Assembly (NCBI GenBank): GCA_020634575.1 | Contig: JACKBM010000070.1 | Coordinates: forward strand, 1-27,343 | Source of the DNA: Ardenticatenales bacterium | Lineage (GTDB): Bacteria > Chloroflexota > Anaerolineae > Promineifilales > Promineifilaceae | DNA length: 27,343 nt | Reading direction: 5' to 3' | Part shown: piece by piece, positions 14,455 through 22,209 of the stretch | How the letters are laid out: each line of letters begins with the position of its first letter | Position numbering within the stretch: the stretch's first letter is position 1 | Translations under genes and position numbers: made by a program | Notes under the pieces: generated by a model | What the model was told of the DNA's origin: nothing | What the model saw: only the letters and a program-made list of their open reading frames with translations | Databases searched by the model: none

Positions 14455-15603
14455 ATGAAACAACATCGAAACATATTCTGGCTGGCTCTGATGGCGCTCC
14501 TCATGTTGGGGTTGGCCTGCAACCTGAGCGGCGGCACGGAAGAAGTTGCCGAAGCAACCCTGGCGCCGCCCACCGAGGCTCCCTCGGATGCCCCGGGCGA
14601 AGCAACGACCGCACCGGAAACAATCGTGGAAACGGTCGTTGTGGTGGCCACACCCACCTTGCTGCCGACTGAAGCGCCGGCTGCGGCTGATGTGCCAGTC
14701 CTCAACGCGCCGGCCCCGGCCTCTGGCGACCCGACGGTGACGTCGCTGGTGGATCTGAATGTGCGCACGGGCCCGGGCACCAATTATGGGGTGGTGGGGG
14801 CGTTACCGGCCGGTAGCTCCGCCGCCATCGTCGGCAAAAGCCCGGATGGCAACTGGTGGAAGATCAGCTGCCCGGCCAACGTCGGCAACGAATGTTGGAC
14901 ATCAGCCGGGGCCAGCTACTCGACGGCCAGCAATGCGGGCGGCGTCCCGGTCGCCAATGTGCCACCGGCGCCAACCCATGCGCCCACCTACACCTACACG
15001 CCGTCCAGCACGACGACGGCTACGAGTACGTATCCGGCCGGTACGGCCACGGCTCTCTACCTGACCGGCACGCCGACTTACACAGCCACGCCGCCGAACA
15101 ACGCCACGGCCACCAATACCTATACACCCACCCCAACTCAGGAAAATGGGGCCACGGCGACCAATACGCCAACATCAACCTACACGGCCACGCCCACAGA
15201 GGCCGCCATCGCCCCGTTTGATAACGACTCGCTGCAAAATCCGGCCGTCTCGGTCTTCCTGAGCATAACTGGCAACCGTAGCTTCACCTACACGGACGCC
15301 ATCTCCTATGAAGCGGGCGACCAGGATGATTGGGTTGAATTCGAACTTCCGGCTAATTCCAACCCCAATCAGAACATCTTTATCACGCTGGAATGCACCT
15401 TTTCCGGCAACGTGGGTAATGCGGCCGGCCGGATCACGTTGTATGAGAATGGCCAGCAAACAACCAAGATTGTGCTCTGCAATGTGGGTGAGCAAACCAT
15501 CACCATCAACAACACCGCCACGTATCAGGGTCGTATCCACTTCGGCGTCACCAATGACGGCGTCCGCATGGATTACACCGTCACGGTTGTCGGTTTCCGT
15601 TAA
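14455..15603 (+). CDS. Lipoprotein with SH3b domain and C-terminal β-domain
   Basis: This 382-residue exported protein has basic N-terminus MKQHRN, hydrophobic core to residue 21 and a probable lipid-modified Cys22 in LGLAC. The -3 residue is Gly, so the lipobox is not ideal. Residues 25-92 are an acidic, Pro/Thr/Ala-rich linker. Residues 95-158 are a bacterial SH3b domain (LNVRTGPGTNYGVVGALPAG, then DGNWWKISCP), a fold that binds cell-wall or other ligands. Residues 166-252 are a second linker made of TxTxTP units, typical of long surface proteins in this group. Residues 255-382 form a β-rich domain with DDWVEFELPA and two cysteines (Cys313, Cys342), similar in style to PPC domains. The SD GGAGGA stands 7 nt before the ATG. 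It follows the small protein by 2 nt and is closed by a hairpin at 15620. Anchored outside the membrane, it may be an envelope sensor or binding protein. Confidence 0.8.
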   Translation: MKQHRNIFWLALMALLMLGLACNLSGGTEEVAEATLAPPTEAPSDAPGEATTAPETIVETVVVVATPTLLPTEAPAAADVPVLNAPAPASGDPTVTSLVDLNVRTGPGTNYGVVGALPAGSSAAIVGKSPDGNWWKISCPANVGNECWTSAGASYSTASNAGGVPVANVPPAPTHAPTYTYTPSSTTTATSTYPAGTATALYLTGTPTYTATPPNNATATNTYTPTPTQENGATATNTPTSTYTATPTEAAIAPFDNDSLQNPAVSVFLSITGNRSFTYTDAISYEAGDQDDWVEFELPANSNPNQNIFITLECTFSGNVGNAAGRITLYENGQQTTKIVLCNVGEQTITINNTATYQGRIHFGVTNDGVRMDYTVTVVGFR

Positions 15604-15619
15604 TTACAGACTGTGTAGA

Positions 15620-15649
15620 GGATGGGGGCGCTTCTGTTCGCCCCCATCC
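15620..15649 (+). terminator. Hairpin after the lipoprotein gene
   Basis: A perfect 11-bp GC-rich stem (15620-15630 with 15639-15649) has an 8-nt loop. Only TT follows, so the T-tract is poor. It lies 17 bp after the stop and just ahead of the phosphatase -10 box. Confidence 0.6.
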
Positions 15650-15657
15650 TTCGGCGT

Positions 15658-15663
15658 TACAAT
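15658..15663 (+). promoter_or_regulatory. -10 box candidate, six bases before the phosphatase ATG
   Basis: TACAAT is followed by AGGTCC and then ATG at 15670. The spacing matches the boxes at 9074 and 10440 and predicts a leaderless message. There is no convincing -35; that area overlaps the upstream hairpin. Confidence 0.5.
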
Positions 15664-15669
15664 AGGTCC

Positions 15670-16257
15670 ATGCAAATTTTCCTGGCAAGACATGGACAAT
15701 CACGCTGGCAGGTCAGCCGCGTCGACGGCGACTGGGATTCCCCGCTGACCGAACTGGGCCAGAAGCAGGCGCAACATCTGGGCCAATGGGCCGCCTCTGC
15801 GGATGGCATTCAGTTCCAGCATATTCGGGTGAGTCCGTTGCAGCGGGCCCGGCAGACGGCGGCGCCCCTGGCCGAAGTTTTGGCCCAACCTGTAACCCTT
15901 GACCCAAACCTGCGCGAGGCCGAATTCCTCGTCAGCGACCATCTTCCTTCGAGCACCGATCCGCTCAGCCCATATCAGATCCCGGAGTTGTCACCCACTT
16001 ATAACGAATTCAAAGAGCAGGTCGCCGCCGGCTGGGCAGCGCTCGTAGCCGATGCCAGCGGCGCTGGCGGCCCCGTGCTCGGTGTCGCCCATGGCGGGTT
16101 CATTGCCACATTGCTGCGTCACATCGTCGGCTCGGATTGGGTCTCATTCTGGATTTACAACGCCAGCCTGCAGCAGCTCGAATGGAAACGGGGGCGCTGG
16201 CACCTGATTACCCTTAACCAGTGGGATCATCTCCCGCCGCCGCTACGAACTTTCTGA
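15670..16257 (+). CDS. Histidine phosphatase family protein (phosphoglycerate-mutase-like)
   Basis: This 195-residue protein starts at MQIFLARHGQS. An in-frame ATG at 15622 is rejected because it lies inside the terminator hairpin. The RHG motif with phospho-acceptor His8 (RHG 7-9), the phosphate-clamp Arg in SPLQRARQT (57-62, Arg59), an acid in LREAEF (Glu83 or Glu85) and the second histidine in GVAHGG (His141) are all in place. The enzyme should remove or move phosphate through a phospho-histidine. Family members act on sugar phosphates, phosphoserine, cobalamin precursors or phosphohistidine; nothing in the neighbourhood selects one. Its stop TGA overlaps the next start by one base (TGATG), so translation is coupled to the CPBP protease. 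Confidence 0.88.
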   Translation: MQIFLARHGQSRWQVSRVDGDWDSPLTELGQKQAQHLGQWAASADGIQFQHIRVSPLQRARQTAAPLAEVLAQPVTLDPNLREAEFLVSDHLPSSTDPLSPYQIPELSPTYNEFKEQVAAGWAALVADASGAGGPVLGVAHGGFIATLLRHIVGSDWVSFWIYNASLQQLEWKRGRWHLITLNQWDHLPPPLRTF

Positions 16258-17240
16258 TGAGCGCTGAGCTAATTTTCATTCTTTTGCTGGTCGTGCTTGC
16301 CAATCTTGTGGAGGCTAGCGACAACCAGCTGATCAAACGCAACTTCCCCTGGTTGCTCTTTGTCCTCAACTTCCCCCTGCTCCTCTTTGCCGTCGTCATC
16401 ATCTTCATACCAGATGATGCCCTGGCGCCTGTGCTCGAGGGTAGCGGGCTCACGACCGCTCTTTTCCACCAGCAGGGGGTCAATTTCCTCTGGCTGGGGC
16501 TGATGGGGGCTCTCTTTTCTTTCCCGCTAACCCGGCAACTGCTGGCTCGGGTGACGAAGCTGGACCCGGACAACAACGTCCATGCCCTCGCCACCATGCT
16601 GGGCGGCTATTTGATAGGTCTCAGCATCGCTTCTTTGGCGCTCGGCGGCCTGGAAGCGTTGGCTGACCTGGAGTTGAGCCAGAACATCTGGATGGTCTTG
16701 TTCCAGCAAGGGTTGTTTTTCGCTCTCGGCATTTTCGGACCGGGGTTCCTGGTGCGTCGTGATTGGACGGCGCTGCGCCACCGACTGGGCCTGACACCAC
16801 TCACCCAGCGCCAGGTCCTACAGGCCATTGCCTGGATAGCGCCGCTGGTGGCGTTGCAATGGGCCGCCGGCGCCATCTGGCTCTTGCTGGCGCCAGACCA
16901 GGTGGAGTTGTTCGACTCCGTACAGGGAACCTTGCTGGCTGACATTGATTCTATCTGGGAATGGGTGCTGTTAGCCGTGGCCACGGGCATCGGCGAAGAA
17001 ATCCTGTTTCGCGGGGCGATTCAGCCACGCTTTGGCCTCTGGCCCACAGTTATTCTGTTCACGATTGCCCATACCCAATATGCGTTATCCCCGGCAACGG
17101 TTGTCATCGCCCTCCTGGCTTACATCCTGGGCCGGTTGCGCCAACAGCACGGCACGAGCATGACCATCCTGGTTCATGGTGGTTACAACCTGGCGCTGGG
17201 TCTGATTGCCCTGCTGGTCCAAAGCCTGGGTTTATCCTGA
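16257..17240 (+). CDS. CPBP-family intramembrane glutamic endopeptidase (CAAX protease-like)
   Basis: The protein has 327 residues when started at the ATG that overlaps the previous stop. It has about eight membrane segments. The CPBP (ABI) motifs lie near the C-terminus: EExxxR in GIGEEILFRG (Glu247, Glu248, Arg252), FxxxH in FTIAHTQ (Phe268, His272) and HxxxN in VHGGYN (His307, Asn311). These form the active site within the membrane. Bacterial members process prenylated or other membrane peptides, or confer bacteriocin immunity; the specific substrate is not visible here. The N-terminal half (residues 1-130, four hydrophobic stretches) is longer than the minimal family core. It is coupled to the histidine phosphatase by TGATG. 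Confidence 0.9.
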   Translation: MSAELIFILLLVVLANLVEASDNQLIKRNFPWLLFVLNFPLLLFAVVIIFIPDDALAPVLEGSGLTTALFHQQGVNFLWLGLMGALFSFPLTRQLLARVTKLDPDNNVHALATMLGGYLIGLSIASLALGGLEALADLELSQNIWMVLFQQGLFFALGIFGPGFLVRRDWTALRHRLGLTPLTQRQVLQAIAWIAPLVALQWAAGAIWLLLAPDQVELFDSVQGTLLADIDSIWEWVLLAVATGIGEEILFRGAIQPRFGLWPTVILFTIAHTQYALSPATVVIALLAYILGRLRQQHGTSMTILVHGGYNLALGLIALLVQSLGLS

Positions 17241-17269
17241 TTGCCTACCAGGGGTGCTGAACACAAGGA

Positions 17270-17326
17270 GTGATGATGGCGCTTTGACCGGCCGGTAACA
17301 CCCGCCAGGCCAAGAACCATCATCAC
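17270..17326. terminator. Inverted repeat between convergent genes, decamer in loop
   Basis: Two perfect 10-bp arms (17270-17279 and 17317-17326, GTGATGATGG and its complement) flank a 37-nt loop that contains an ACCGGCCGGT copy (17287-17296). It lies 29 bp after the CPBP stop and 38 bp after the end of the minus-strand gene at 17365. There is no T-tract, so its role as a terminator is uncertain. Confidence 0.45.
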
Positions 17327-17364
17327 AAGAAGAGAACAGTCGGACCGATCGGCCCGGCCCGCTA

Positions 17365-17661
17365 TCAGGTCAAACCATGATGGGGCCGTCCGCTTGGGCC
17401 AATTGTCTCTTCTGCCGGCAGCCATTTGTGATAGAGCTGCCACAGGAAACGCCCTATCGCCCTCAGCCATTCAGTCAAGCTGCGACCGGGCGTCAAGGCG
17501 TGGCGGGCCGTCAGTTCGGCAAGGTCGCGTTCGTGCTCAGCCAGCCGTAGCCGGGCCGCATCAATGCGCTCGTCACCGTCCCATTCGTACCGCCACTCAG
17601 CCCACCTGTTTTGCTCCAACGGATACCGGTAGGCCGGGAAGTAACCACGACGGTCCTTCAT
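17365..17661 (-). CDS. Uncharacterised 98-residue protein
   Basis: I do not recognise this protein. It has no signal or membrane helix. Residues 1-30 are rich in aromatic and charged residues (KDRRGYFPAYRYPLEQNRWAEW). Residues 34-58 form a charged helix with heptad-like spacing (IDAARLRLAEHERDLAELTARH), and 65-84 an amphipathic helix (LTEWLRAIGRFLWQLYHKWL). The ATG at 17661 is preceded by two overlapping GGAGG sequences (17667-17675), the nearer one 5 nt away, which makes translation very likely despite the small size. A GTG codon immediately before it is an alternative start. It stands alone, facing the CPBP gene. Confidence 0.65.
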   Translation of the reverse strand: MKDRRGYFPAYRYPLEQNRWAEWRYEWDGDERIDAARLRLAEHERDLAELTARHALTPGRSLTEWLRAIGRFLWQLYHKWLPAEETIGPSGRPHHGLT

Positions 17662-18007
17662 CACAACCTCCCTCCGGATGCCATCATCGGCAGCTCCGGA
17701 ACAATGTCGCCAGGTAGGCGAATGGTAAGGATTAGTGGCCCTGATAGCTTTCAGACCGGCAAACCGGTGTGGTGTGGCGAAAGAATAATGATGGGATACA
17801 GCCAGAAACTGACAGGCGATCTGGCCCTAATCTGCTGACATTTTGCCTCAACCGCTGTTGGAATAGAAGTGCATTATGTGGGCTGGGGACATGACAGAAT
17901 ACGTATTTGAACCACAGGGAATCAGTAACTACGCCAGACTGACATAGATGAGCATTATGGGTACCCACTGAAAGGGCTGGGGAGCTCAGGGGAATTCCTG
18001 CCTTCCC
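17662..18007. other. Intergenic region without recognisable gene
   Basis: About 350 bp lie between two minus-strand genes. It holds the SD and presumably the promoter of the 98-residue gene. Base composition is more AT-rich than in the flanking genes. Short open frames on both strands lack ribosome binding sites and family likeness. No hairpin stands out. Confidence 0.5.
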
Positions 18008-18550
18008 TTAGAAAAATAGGAAATATCCCAGGACTCCGGCGATGGCGATGAGCAGCAAGCCGATAACTGAGATCAGAATCAGCACTGTCGTGTCGTCTGA
18101 CTTTGGCTCCTGAACCGGCTCCGGCGGGGCCGTGGGTTGCAGGTAGACCATTTCTGAGTACTGCACCTTGGGCGCCGGTTCATCGGCCAGACTTCCCCGC
18201 AATTTGAAAGTCGCCTCAATCGATTTCACCGCTCCGCCCACGATGATCACAGCCAGAATAAGATTCCCGCCACCAACCGAGGTTACGCCCATCACATTGG
18301 TGAAGGTGGATACCAGCCCCAGGAGACTCGCCAAAAGTAGCAGAATGGCGACAATACGCCCTTTAAATAAGCCCAGTAACGCGCCAAGAACGATATAGAT
18401 CACGCCATCATACAGGAGTTCCGGGAATAGGAAGAAGCTGATGACCACCTGGATCAGACCGAGGAACATGAAGCCCCAGGCATTGCCGTTGATGGTTTTT
18501 AGCGCCTCTTGACGGGTCTGGATCGGAGAGAAAAACGACTTGCGCTTCAT
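18008..18550 (-). CDS. Uncharacterised multi-pass membrane protein
   Basis: The start at 18550 (MKRKSFFSPIQ) is chosen because CAGGGA stands about 7 nt upstream; a longer frame to 18628 adds 26 residues without membrane or domain character. The 180-residue protein has four closely spaced helices (about 25-43, 47-62, 66-84 and 93-110). A hydrophilic Pro/Glu-rich cytoplasmic segment (118-152, EPAPKVQYSEMVYLQPTAPPEP) and a final helix at 154-178 that ends with the protein follow. The four-helix part resembles small DoxX/DUF308-like membrane modules in style, but I cannot assign it. A TAGAAT box lies at 18606-18611 on the minus strand. No partner gene is evident. Confidence 0.7.
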   Translation of the reverse strand: MKRKSFFSPIQTRQEALKTINGNAWGFMFLGLIQVVISFFLFPELLYDGVIYIVLGALLGLFKGRIVAILLLLASLLGLVSTFTNVMGVTSVGGGNLILAVIIVGGAVKSIEATFKLRGSLADEPAPKVQYSEMVYLQPTAPPEPVQEPKSDDTTVLILISVIGLLLIAIAGVLGYFLFF

Positions 18551-18710
18551 AGGCTGTCCCTGCAACTGAGGACAAAGCTGTCCGAGATGAATAACTGGCC
18601 CGCGTATTCTAGCACAACCCAGCATCACCCTGGCAGTTCGCCAGAGGAAGGCAGCTTACGAACGCTGATCGCCCCATGTCAAACAAGGGCTTGTCGTCAA
18701 AAGTCGCGAA

Positions 18711-19454
18711 TTAGCGTCCCAGCCAGCCGCCATCAACGGGGATGATGGTGCCGTGCACGTAATCGGAAGCGTCGGCGGCCAGGAAAATGGCGATGCCGGC
18801 GAGGTCGGCGGGTTGGCCCCAGCGACCGGCCGGTATCCGCGCCAAGATCGCCGGCGCCCGGCCCGGATCGTTTTGCAGCGCTTCAGTCAGGTCCGTCGCC
18901 ATGTAACCCGGGGCAATCGCATTCACGTTCACACCACGACCGGCCCACTCATTGGCCAGCGCCATCGTCAGCCGGGCCACCCCGCCTTTGGCCGCCGCAT
19001 ACGCCGGCACCGTGATGCCGCCGATGTAACTGAGCAGCGAGGCGACATTAATGATTTTGCCCTGTCCCTGGGCCAGCATGAGCTGGCCTGCCAGCTGATT
19101 CAGCAGGAACATTGAGGTCAGGTTGACTTCCAGCACCTCGTCCCAATCCTCGATGGGGAACTCCGCGGCAGGGTGCCGGTGGGTAATGCCATGGTTAACC
19201 AGCAAAATATCCAGGCCACCCAACTTCTCGACGGCGGCGGCAAACGCCGCACGCAACGCCGCCCTGTCGCCCAGGTCCGCCTGAATACCATGCGCGCCCA
19301 TCTCTGACGCAAGCGCACCCGTTTCAGCAGACCGGCCGATCACCACAACCTCCGCCCCGGCGCCGATCAACCCTTCGGCCATGCCGCGCCCCAGACCACG
19401 CGTCCCGCCGGTCACCAAGGCTTTTCGGCCCGTTAAATCAAATAGGTTAGTCAT
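18711..19454 (-). CDS. SDR-family dehydrogenase, KduD-like
   Basis: This 247-residue classical short-chain dehydrogenase starts at MTNLFDLTG. The nucleotide-binding loop TGGTRGLG is at 15-22, an NNAG equivalent reads VNHG (86-89), catalytic Ser139/Ser142 are in NVASLLSYIGG, and YxxxK is Tyr152/Lys156. The start (F-x-L-x-GR/K-ALVTG), the segment NVNAIAPGYMATDLT, and the end (RIPAGRWGQPADLAG, then SDYVHGTIIPVDGGWL) are strikingly close to 2-dehydro-3-deoxy-D-gluconate 5-dehydrogenase (KduD), used in pectin or uronate breakdown. Related gluconate 5-dehydrogenases are an alternative. The ATG overlaps the stop of the LuxR/STAND regulator by one base (TGATG), so the two are coupled and the regulator may respond to a sugar acid. 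Confidence 0.88.
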   Translation of the reverse strand: MTNLFDLTGRKALVTGGTRGLGRGMAEGLIGAGAEVVVIGRSAETGALASEMGAHGIQADLGDRAALRAAFAAAVEKLGGLDILLVNHGITHRHPAAEFPIEDWDEVLEVNLTSMFLLNQLAGQLMLAQGQGKIINVASLLSYIGGITVPAYAAAKGGVARLTMALANEWAGRGVNVNAIAPGYMATDLTEALQNDPGRAPAILARIPAGRWGQPADLAGIAIFLAADASDYVHGTIIPVDGGWLGR

Positions 19455-22042
19455 CAATCGATTTCCTTCATGATCTCTTGAAAACGCTGTGTCAGGGTAA
19501 TATCCTCAGCAGCAGCCAGAGCCTCCTGCCAATCATCTGGCCCCACCTTCTCCATGACACGATAGAGCAGCGGGCGTAAGAAATAGTTAGTTGCAATATC
19601 AGTGCTTAACGCCTTGTTATCTAGAGACAACGACAACGTCGCTACGAGGGGCAGACAAGCTGATGGACCAGCACGGTACCATAGATAGTTGGCAAAGGCG
19701 ACAAGAGAAATCCAGGGAGTAAAACCAGCAATCTCGACAGTCTGGAGCGCGCGCTGCACATGGGGCCAGGCGGCCTCGTATTGCCCTTGAATCAGAAATA
19801 GCATCGCTAAACTGCTGTGACATTCCTCACTCCGCCTACTTTCGTTCAAGGAAATGGCCAGGTCGCGCGCTTGTTCCAGGTCAGTTTGGGCCCGATCAAA
19901 CTCGCCCGTGATCATGAACAGCAAGCCTTCCATTAACAATACATAACGCAGGCGCCCTTTCTCACCCAGGTCTTCGCAGATCAGGCGCGCTTCAGACAGC
20001 TGTCGGCCCGCCCGCTCAAATTCCTCTGCCTCAATGTCCCATTGAGCTAGACCAGTCAGACGCCGAGCCATACCAGCGCTGTCCCCGATCTGACGCTTGA
20101 GCCGCAAACTTGCCTCACATAATTCCCTGGCCCTGATAGAATCCCCCTGCAAAAAATGAGCTACCGCCAGATTATATTGACACTGAGACATCGACTGTAG
20201 ATCACCGATTTCTTCACTAAGACGCAACGCCTCTCGCTGAAGTTCGAGAATTGCCGTTCTCTCCCCATCACTGTCAGCCAGAAAGATTGCGAACGACGCA
20301 AGGCAAGCGACAAGCACTCGCAAATTGCCTGACTGGCGAGCAATGGACAACGCTCTCTCGAAGCGTTGTCGGGTTTCCTGAGTTGGCTCTCTCATCTGCA
20401 TTTGTAACGCCAGCAATCGGTAGCCATTGGCCAGTTCGGCTTGTGCGTCCGTCTCCTGTGCCAGGGTAATGGCTCTAAGCGCACCTTGCTCAGCTTTCTC
20501 GGGTTCCCCAAGCCGGTGATAACAGAAGCTCAGGCCGACCCAAAGCCAGGGATCGTCAGGCCGATGCTGGCTCGCCAGCTCCAAATAATGAACCGCTTCC
20601 TTTATCTGTGAACGTGCCAGCCAAAATCGCGACATCTGTCTGACTAGTTGAATCCCTGCCGGCGGGGCAGCACCGGCCAACGACCAATCCAGTGCAGCCA
20701 AAACGTTATCCTGTTCTGCCAGCAATGCCTCCAGTGAAGCCACATAATGCTCACCAACCATCTGTTCAGTGTGCTCACGTACATAGGTCAAGTAGGTGGT
20801 CAGATGGGCCTGTCGCGCCTCAGACTCCATAGGAGATGCCGCCAGTTTCTCCCGGGCATATTGATGAATCAGAGGGTGCAAATTATAGCGGCGCCCCTGG
20901 CCCTGGCTGAGTAAGGAACGGCGCAACAGCGTCTGCACTATCCGTGGCGAAGCGCCAGTGATCTGCTGCAGCGCCTGCCGCGTGAAACCGCCACGAAAAA
21001 CTGCCGTCCACATGAACACTGTCTGCTCTGCGTCACTCAACCGCTTCCAGGTAGGATCGATCACAGCGTAGATACTCTGCTGCCGAGCCGGCATATCACC
21101 CATCTCCGCGCTGAGAAAAGCCAAATTGTCGACAATTTCGGCGGCGATTTCCGGGAGTGTCAAGGTATCCAGCCAGGAGGCGGCCAATAGCAAGGCCAGG
21201 GGTAGCCCGCCTACCGCCTCCACAATCCGCTCAATCTCTGCCTGATCTTCCAGCTTCAGCGCCAGTTGAGGGTGCATCATGGCGGCCACTTCTCGGAACA
21301 GCAGTTCACCATGCTCGCTCACTGGTTGCAGAAAATAGGTAGTCTCAGCCCGTAAATTAAGGCTTTCCCGGGAAGTTGTGAGGATCTTGACGAGCGGCGC
21401 CTCAGCCAGGAGTTCCGTTAGCAAGGCAGCGCCGCGCAACAAATGTTCGAAGTTGTCAAATATCAGCAGCAACTCTTTATCACGACAGTAATCAAACAGC
21501 TGCAATTTCGGCTGTCGCTTGACACCAGGGGAGAGTCCCAGACTCTTTAGCGTCACAGTTGCTATGCCATCAACATCCGCTGTCGCCGTGAGGTCAACAA
21601 AGACGGCGCCGTGGGCAAGTTGGCTTTGCCTGAGACGGCCAAATTCGAGTGCCAGCCGGGATTTCCCTGTGCCACCCAGAGCGACAATTGAGAGTAACCG
21701 TACATCTGGCCTGGCAATGAGTTCAGCCAGCGCTGCCATATCATCATCGCGGCCAATAAATGGCCCGGTCGTGGCTGGCAAACGGTGCGGGGTGGGCTGA
21801 CCGGCCGGTCCAGAGTCCGCGGTATTAAGCAACCCCAGCGCGCGCGCCTGGGCGATCGCTTCAGTGCGCCGGCTGGTTCCCAGTTTGCTGTAGATCTGCT
21901 TGTTGTACCAACGCACAGTCTCAGTCGTGATAAAAAGCTGATCGGCAATTTCGCGATTGGATAACCCTGCGGCCATCAAACCAATGATTTCGAGTTCACG
22001 TTCTTTGAATTGATCGAGGGGTTGAACTAGCCGATCAGCCAT
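19454..22042 (-). CDS. LuxR-type HTH / NB-ARC-like ATPase / TPR regulator
   Basis: The protein has 862 residues. Residues 11-72 are a LuxR-type HTH (ERELEIIGLMAAGLSNREIADQ, then TVRWYNKQIYSKLGTSRRTEAI), placed at the N-terminus; the common LuxR/MalT layout has it at the C-terminus. Residues 92-400 are a STAND (AP/NB-ARC-like) ATPase with FIGRDDD, Walker A GGTGKS (123-128), Walker B LLLIFDNFEHL (191-201), TTSRE sensor (236-240) and the GLPLAL box. About 440-860 are TPR-like helical pairs (ELANGYRLLALQMQM, SQCQYNLAVAHFLQGDSIRAREL). It is probably a ligand- and ATP-gated transcription activator. The ATG is preceded by AAGG at 9 nt and overlapped by a 7-bp inverted repeat. Its final base is shared with the SDR start. 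The gene body appears less GC-rich than its neighbours and lacks the decamer except at 21800. Confidence 0.9.
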   Translation of the reverse strand: MADRLVQPLDQFKERELEIIGLMAAGLSNREIADQLFITTETVRWYNKQIYSKLGTSRRTEAIAQARALGLLNTADSGPAGQPTPHRLPATTGPFIGRDDDMAALAELIARPDVRLLSIVALGGTGKSRLALEFGRLRQSQLAHGAVFVDLTATADVDGIATVTLKSLGLSPGVKRQPKLQLFDYCRDKELLLIFDNFEHLLRGAALLTELLAEAPLVKILTTSRESLNLRAETTYFLQPVSEHGELLFREVAAMMHPQLALKLEDQAEIERIVEAVGGLPLALLLAASWLDTLTLPEIAAEIVDNLAFLSAEMGDMPARQQSIYAVIDPTWKRLSDAEQTVFMWTAVFRGGFTRQALQQITGASPRIVQTLLRRSLLSQGQGRRYNLHPLIHQYAREKLAASPMESEARQAHLTTYLTYVREHTEQMVGEHYVASLEALLAEQDNVLAALDWSLAGAAPPAGIQLVRQMSRFWLARSQIKEAVHYLELASQHRPDDPWLWVGLSFCYHRLGEPEKAEQGALRAITLAQETDAQAELANGYRLLALQMQMREPTQETRQRFERALSIARQSGNLRVLVACLASFAIFLADSDGERTAILELQREALRLSEEIGDLQSMSQCQYNLAVAHFLQGDSIRARELCEASLRLKRQIGDSAGMARRLTGLAQWDIEAEEFERAGRQLSEARLICEDLGEKGRLRYVLLMEGLLFMITGEFDRAQTDLEQARDLAISLNESRRSEECHSSLAMLFLIQGQYEAAWPHVQRALQTVEIAGFTPWISLVAFANYLWYRAGPSACLPLVATLSLSLDNKALSTDIATNYFLRPLLYRVMEKVGPDDWQEALAAAEDITLTQRFQEIMKEID

Positions 22043-22061
22043 CAATGAGCCTTTTCATTGA
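22042..22061. promoter_or_regulatory. Inverted repeat over the regulator's ribosome binding site
   Basis: TCAATGA (22042-22048) and TCATTGA (22055-22061) are perfect 7-bp arms with a 6-nt centre. In the minus-strand mRNA the hairpin loop and stem include the AAGG sequence and touch the start codon. It could be an operator or a translational control hairpin. Confidence 0.45.
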
Positions 22062-22082
22062 CTAATGTCGTCGCGATACATC

Positions 22083-22111
22083 ATTGTACAAACTTCTCTC
22101 AGACGGTCGAA
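22083..22111 (-). promoter_or_regulatory. Promoter candidate for the LuxR/STAND regulator
   Basis: On the minus strand TACAAT (22083-22088) lies 17 bp after TTCGAC (22106-22111). The -10 is good and the -35 poor. Transcription would start near 22076, giving a leader of about 34 nt. Confidence 0.45.
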
Positions 22112-22131
22112 TGTGCGCAAGACTACCTGTA

Positions 22132-22152
22132 GGGGGGGTGATTGAGGGGGGG
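22132..22152 (+). other. Two G7 tracts (possible G-quadruplex) between divergent genes
   Basis: Seven G at 22132-22138 and seven G at 22146-22152 are separated by TGATTGA. Two G7 runs can supply four G3 tracts. They lie about 60 bp before the LysE-type gene and are flanked by inverted 8-bp arms AAACTTCT (22090-22097) and AGAAGTTT (22154-22161). Confidence 0.5.
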
Positions 22153-22209
22153 CAGAAGTTTTACCCTGTATTCAGATAACCGGACAGAGTTCGCAAGGGG
22201 TAAAAGAAT

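Noticed and set aside
15622..15669. Upstream ATG start for the histidine phosphatase
   Set aside because: It lies inside the hairpin that follows the lipoprotein gene, and the family opening with RHG needs the start at 15670.
17732..17968. Possible 78-residue minus-strand gene, and an overlapping 75-residue plus-strand frame
   Set aside because: No SD, no domain-like pattern, and both compete for the same AT-richer intergenic DNA.
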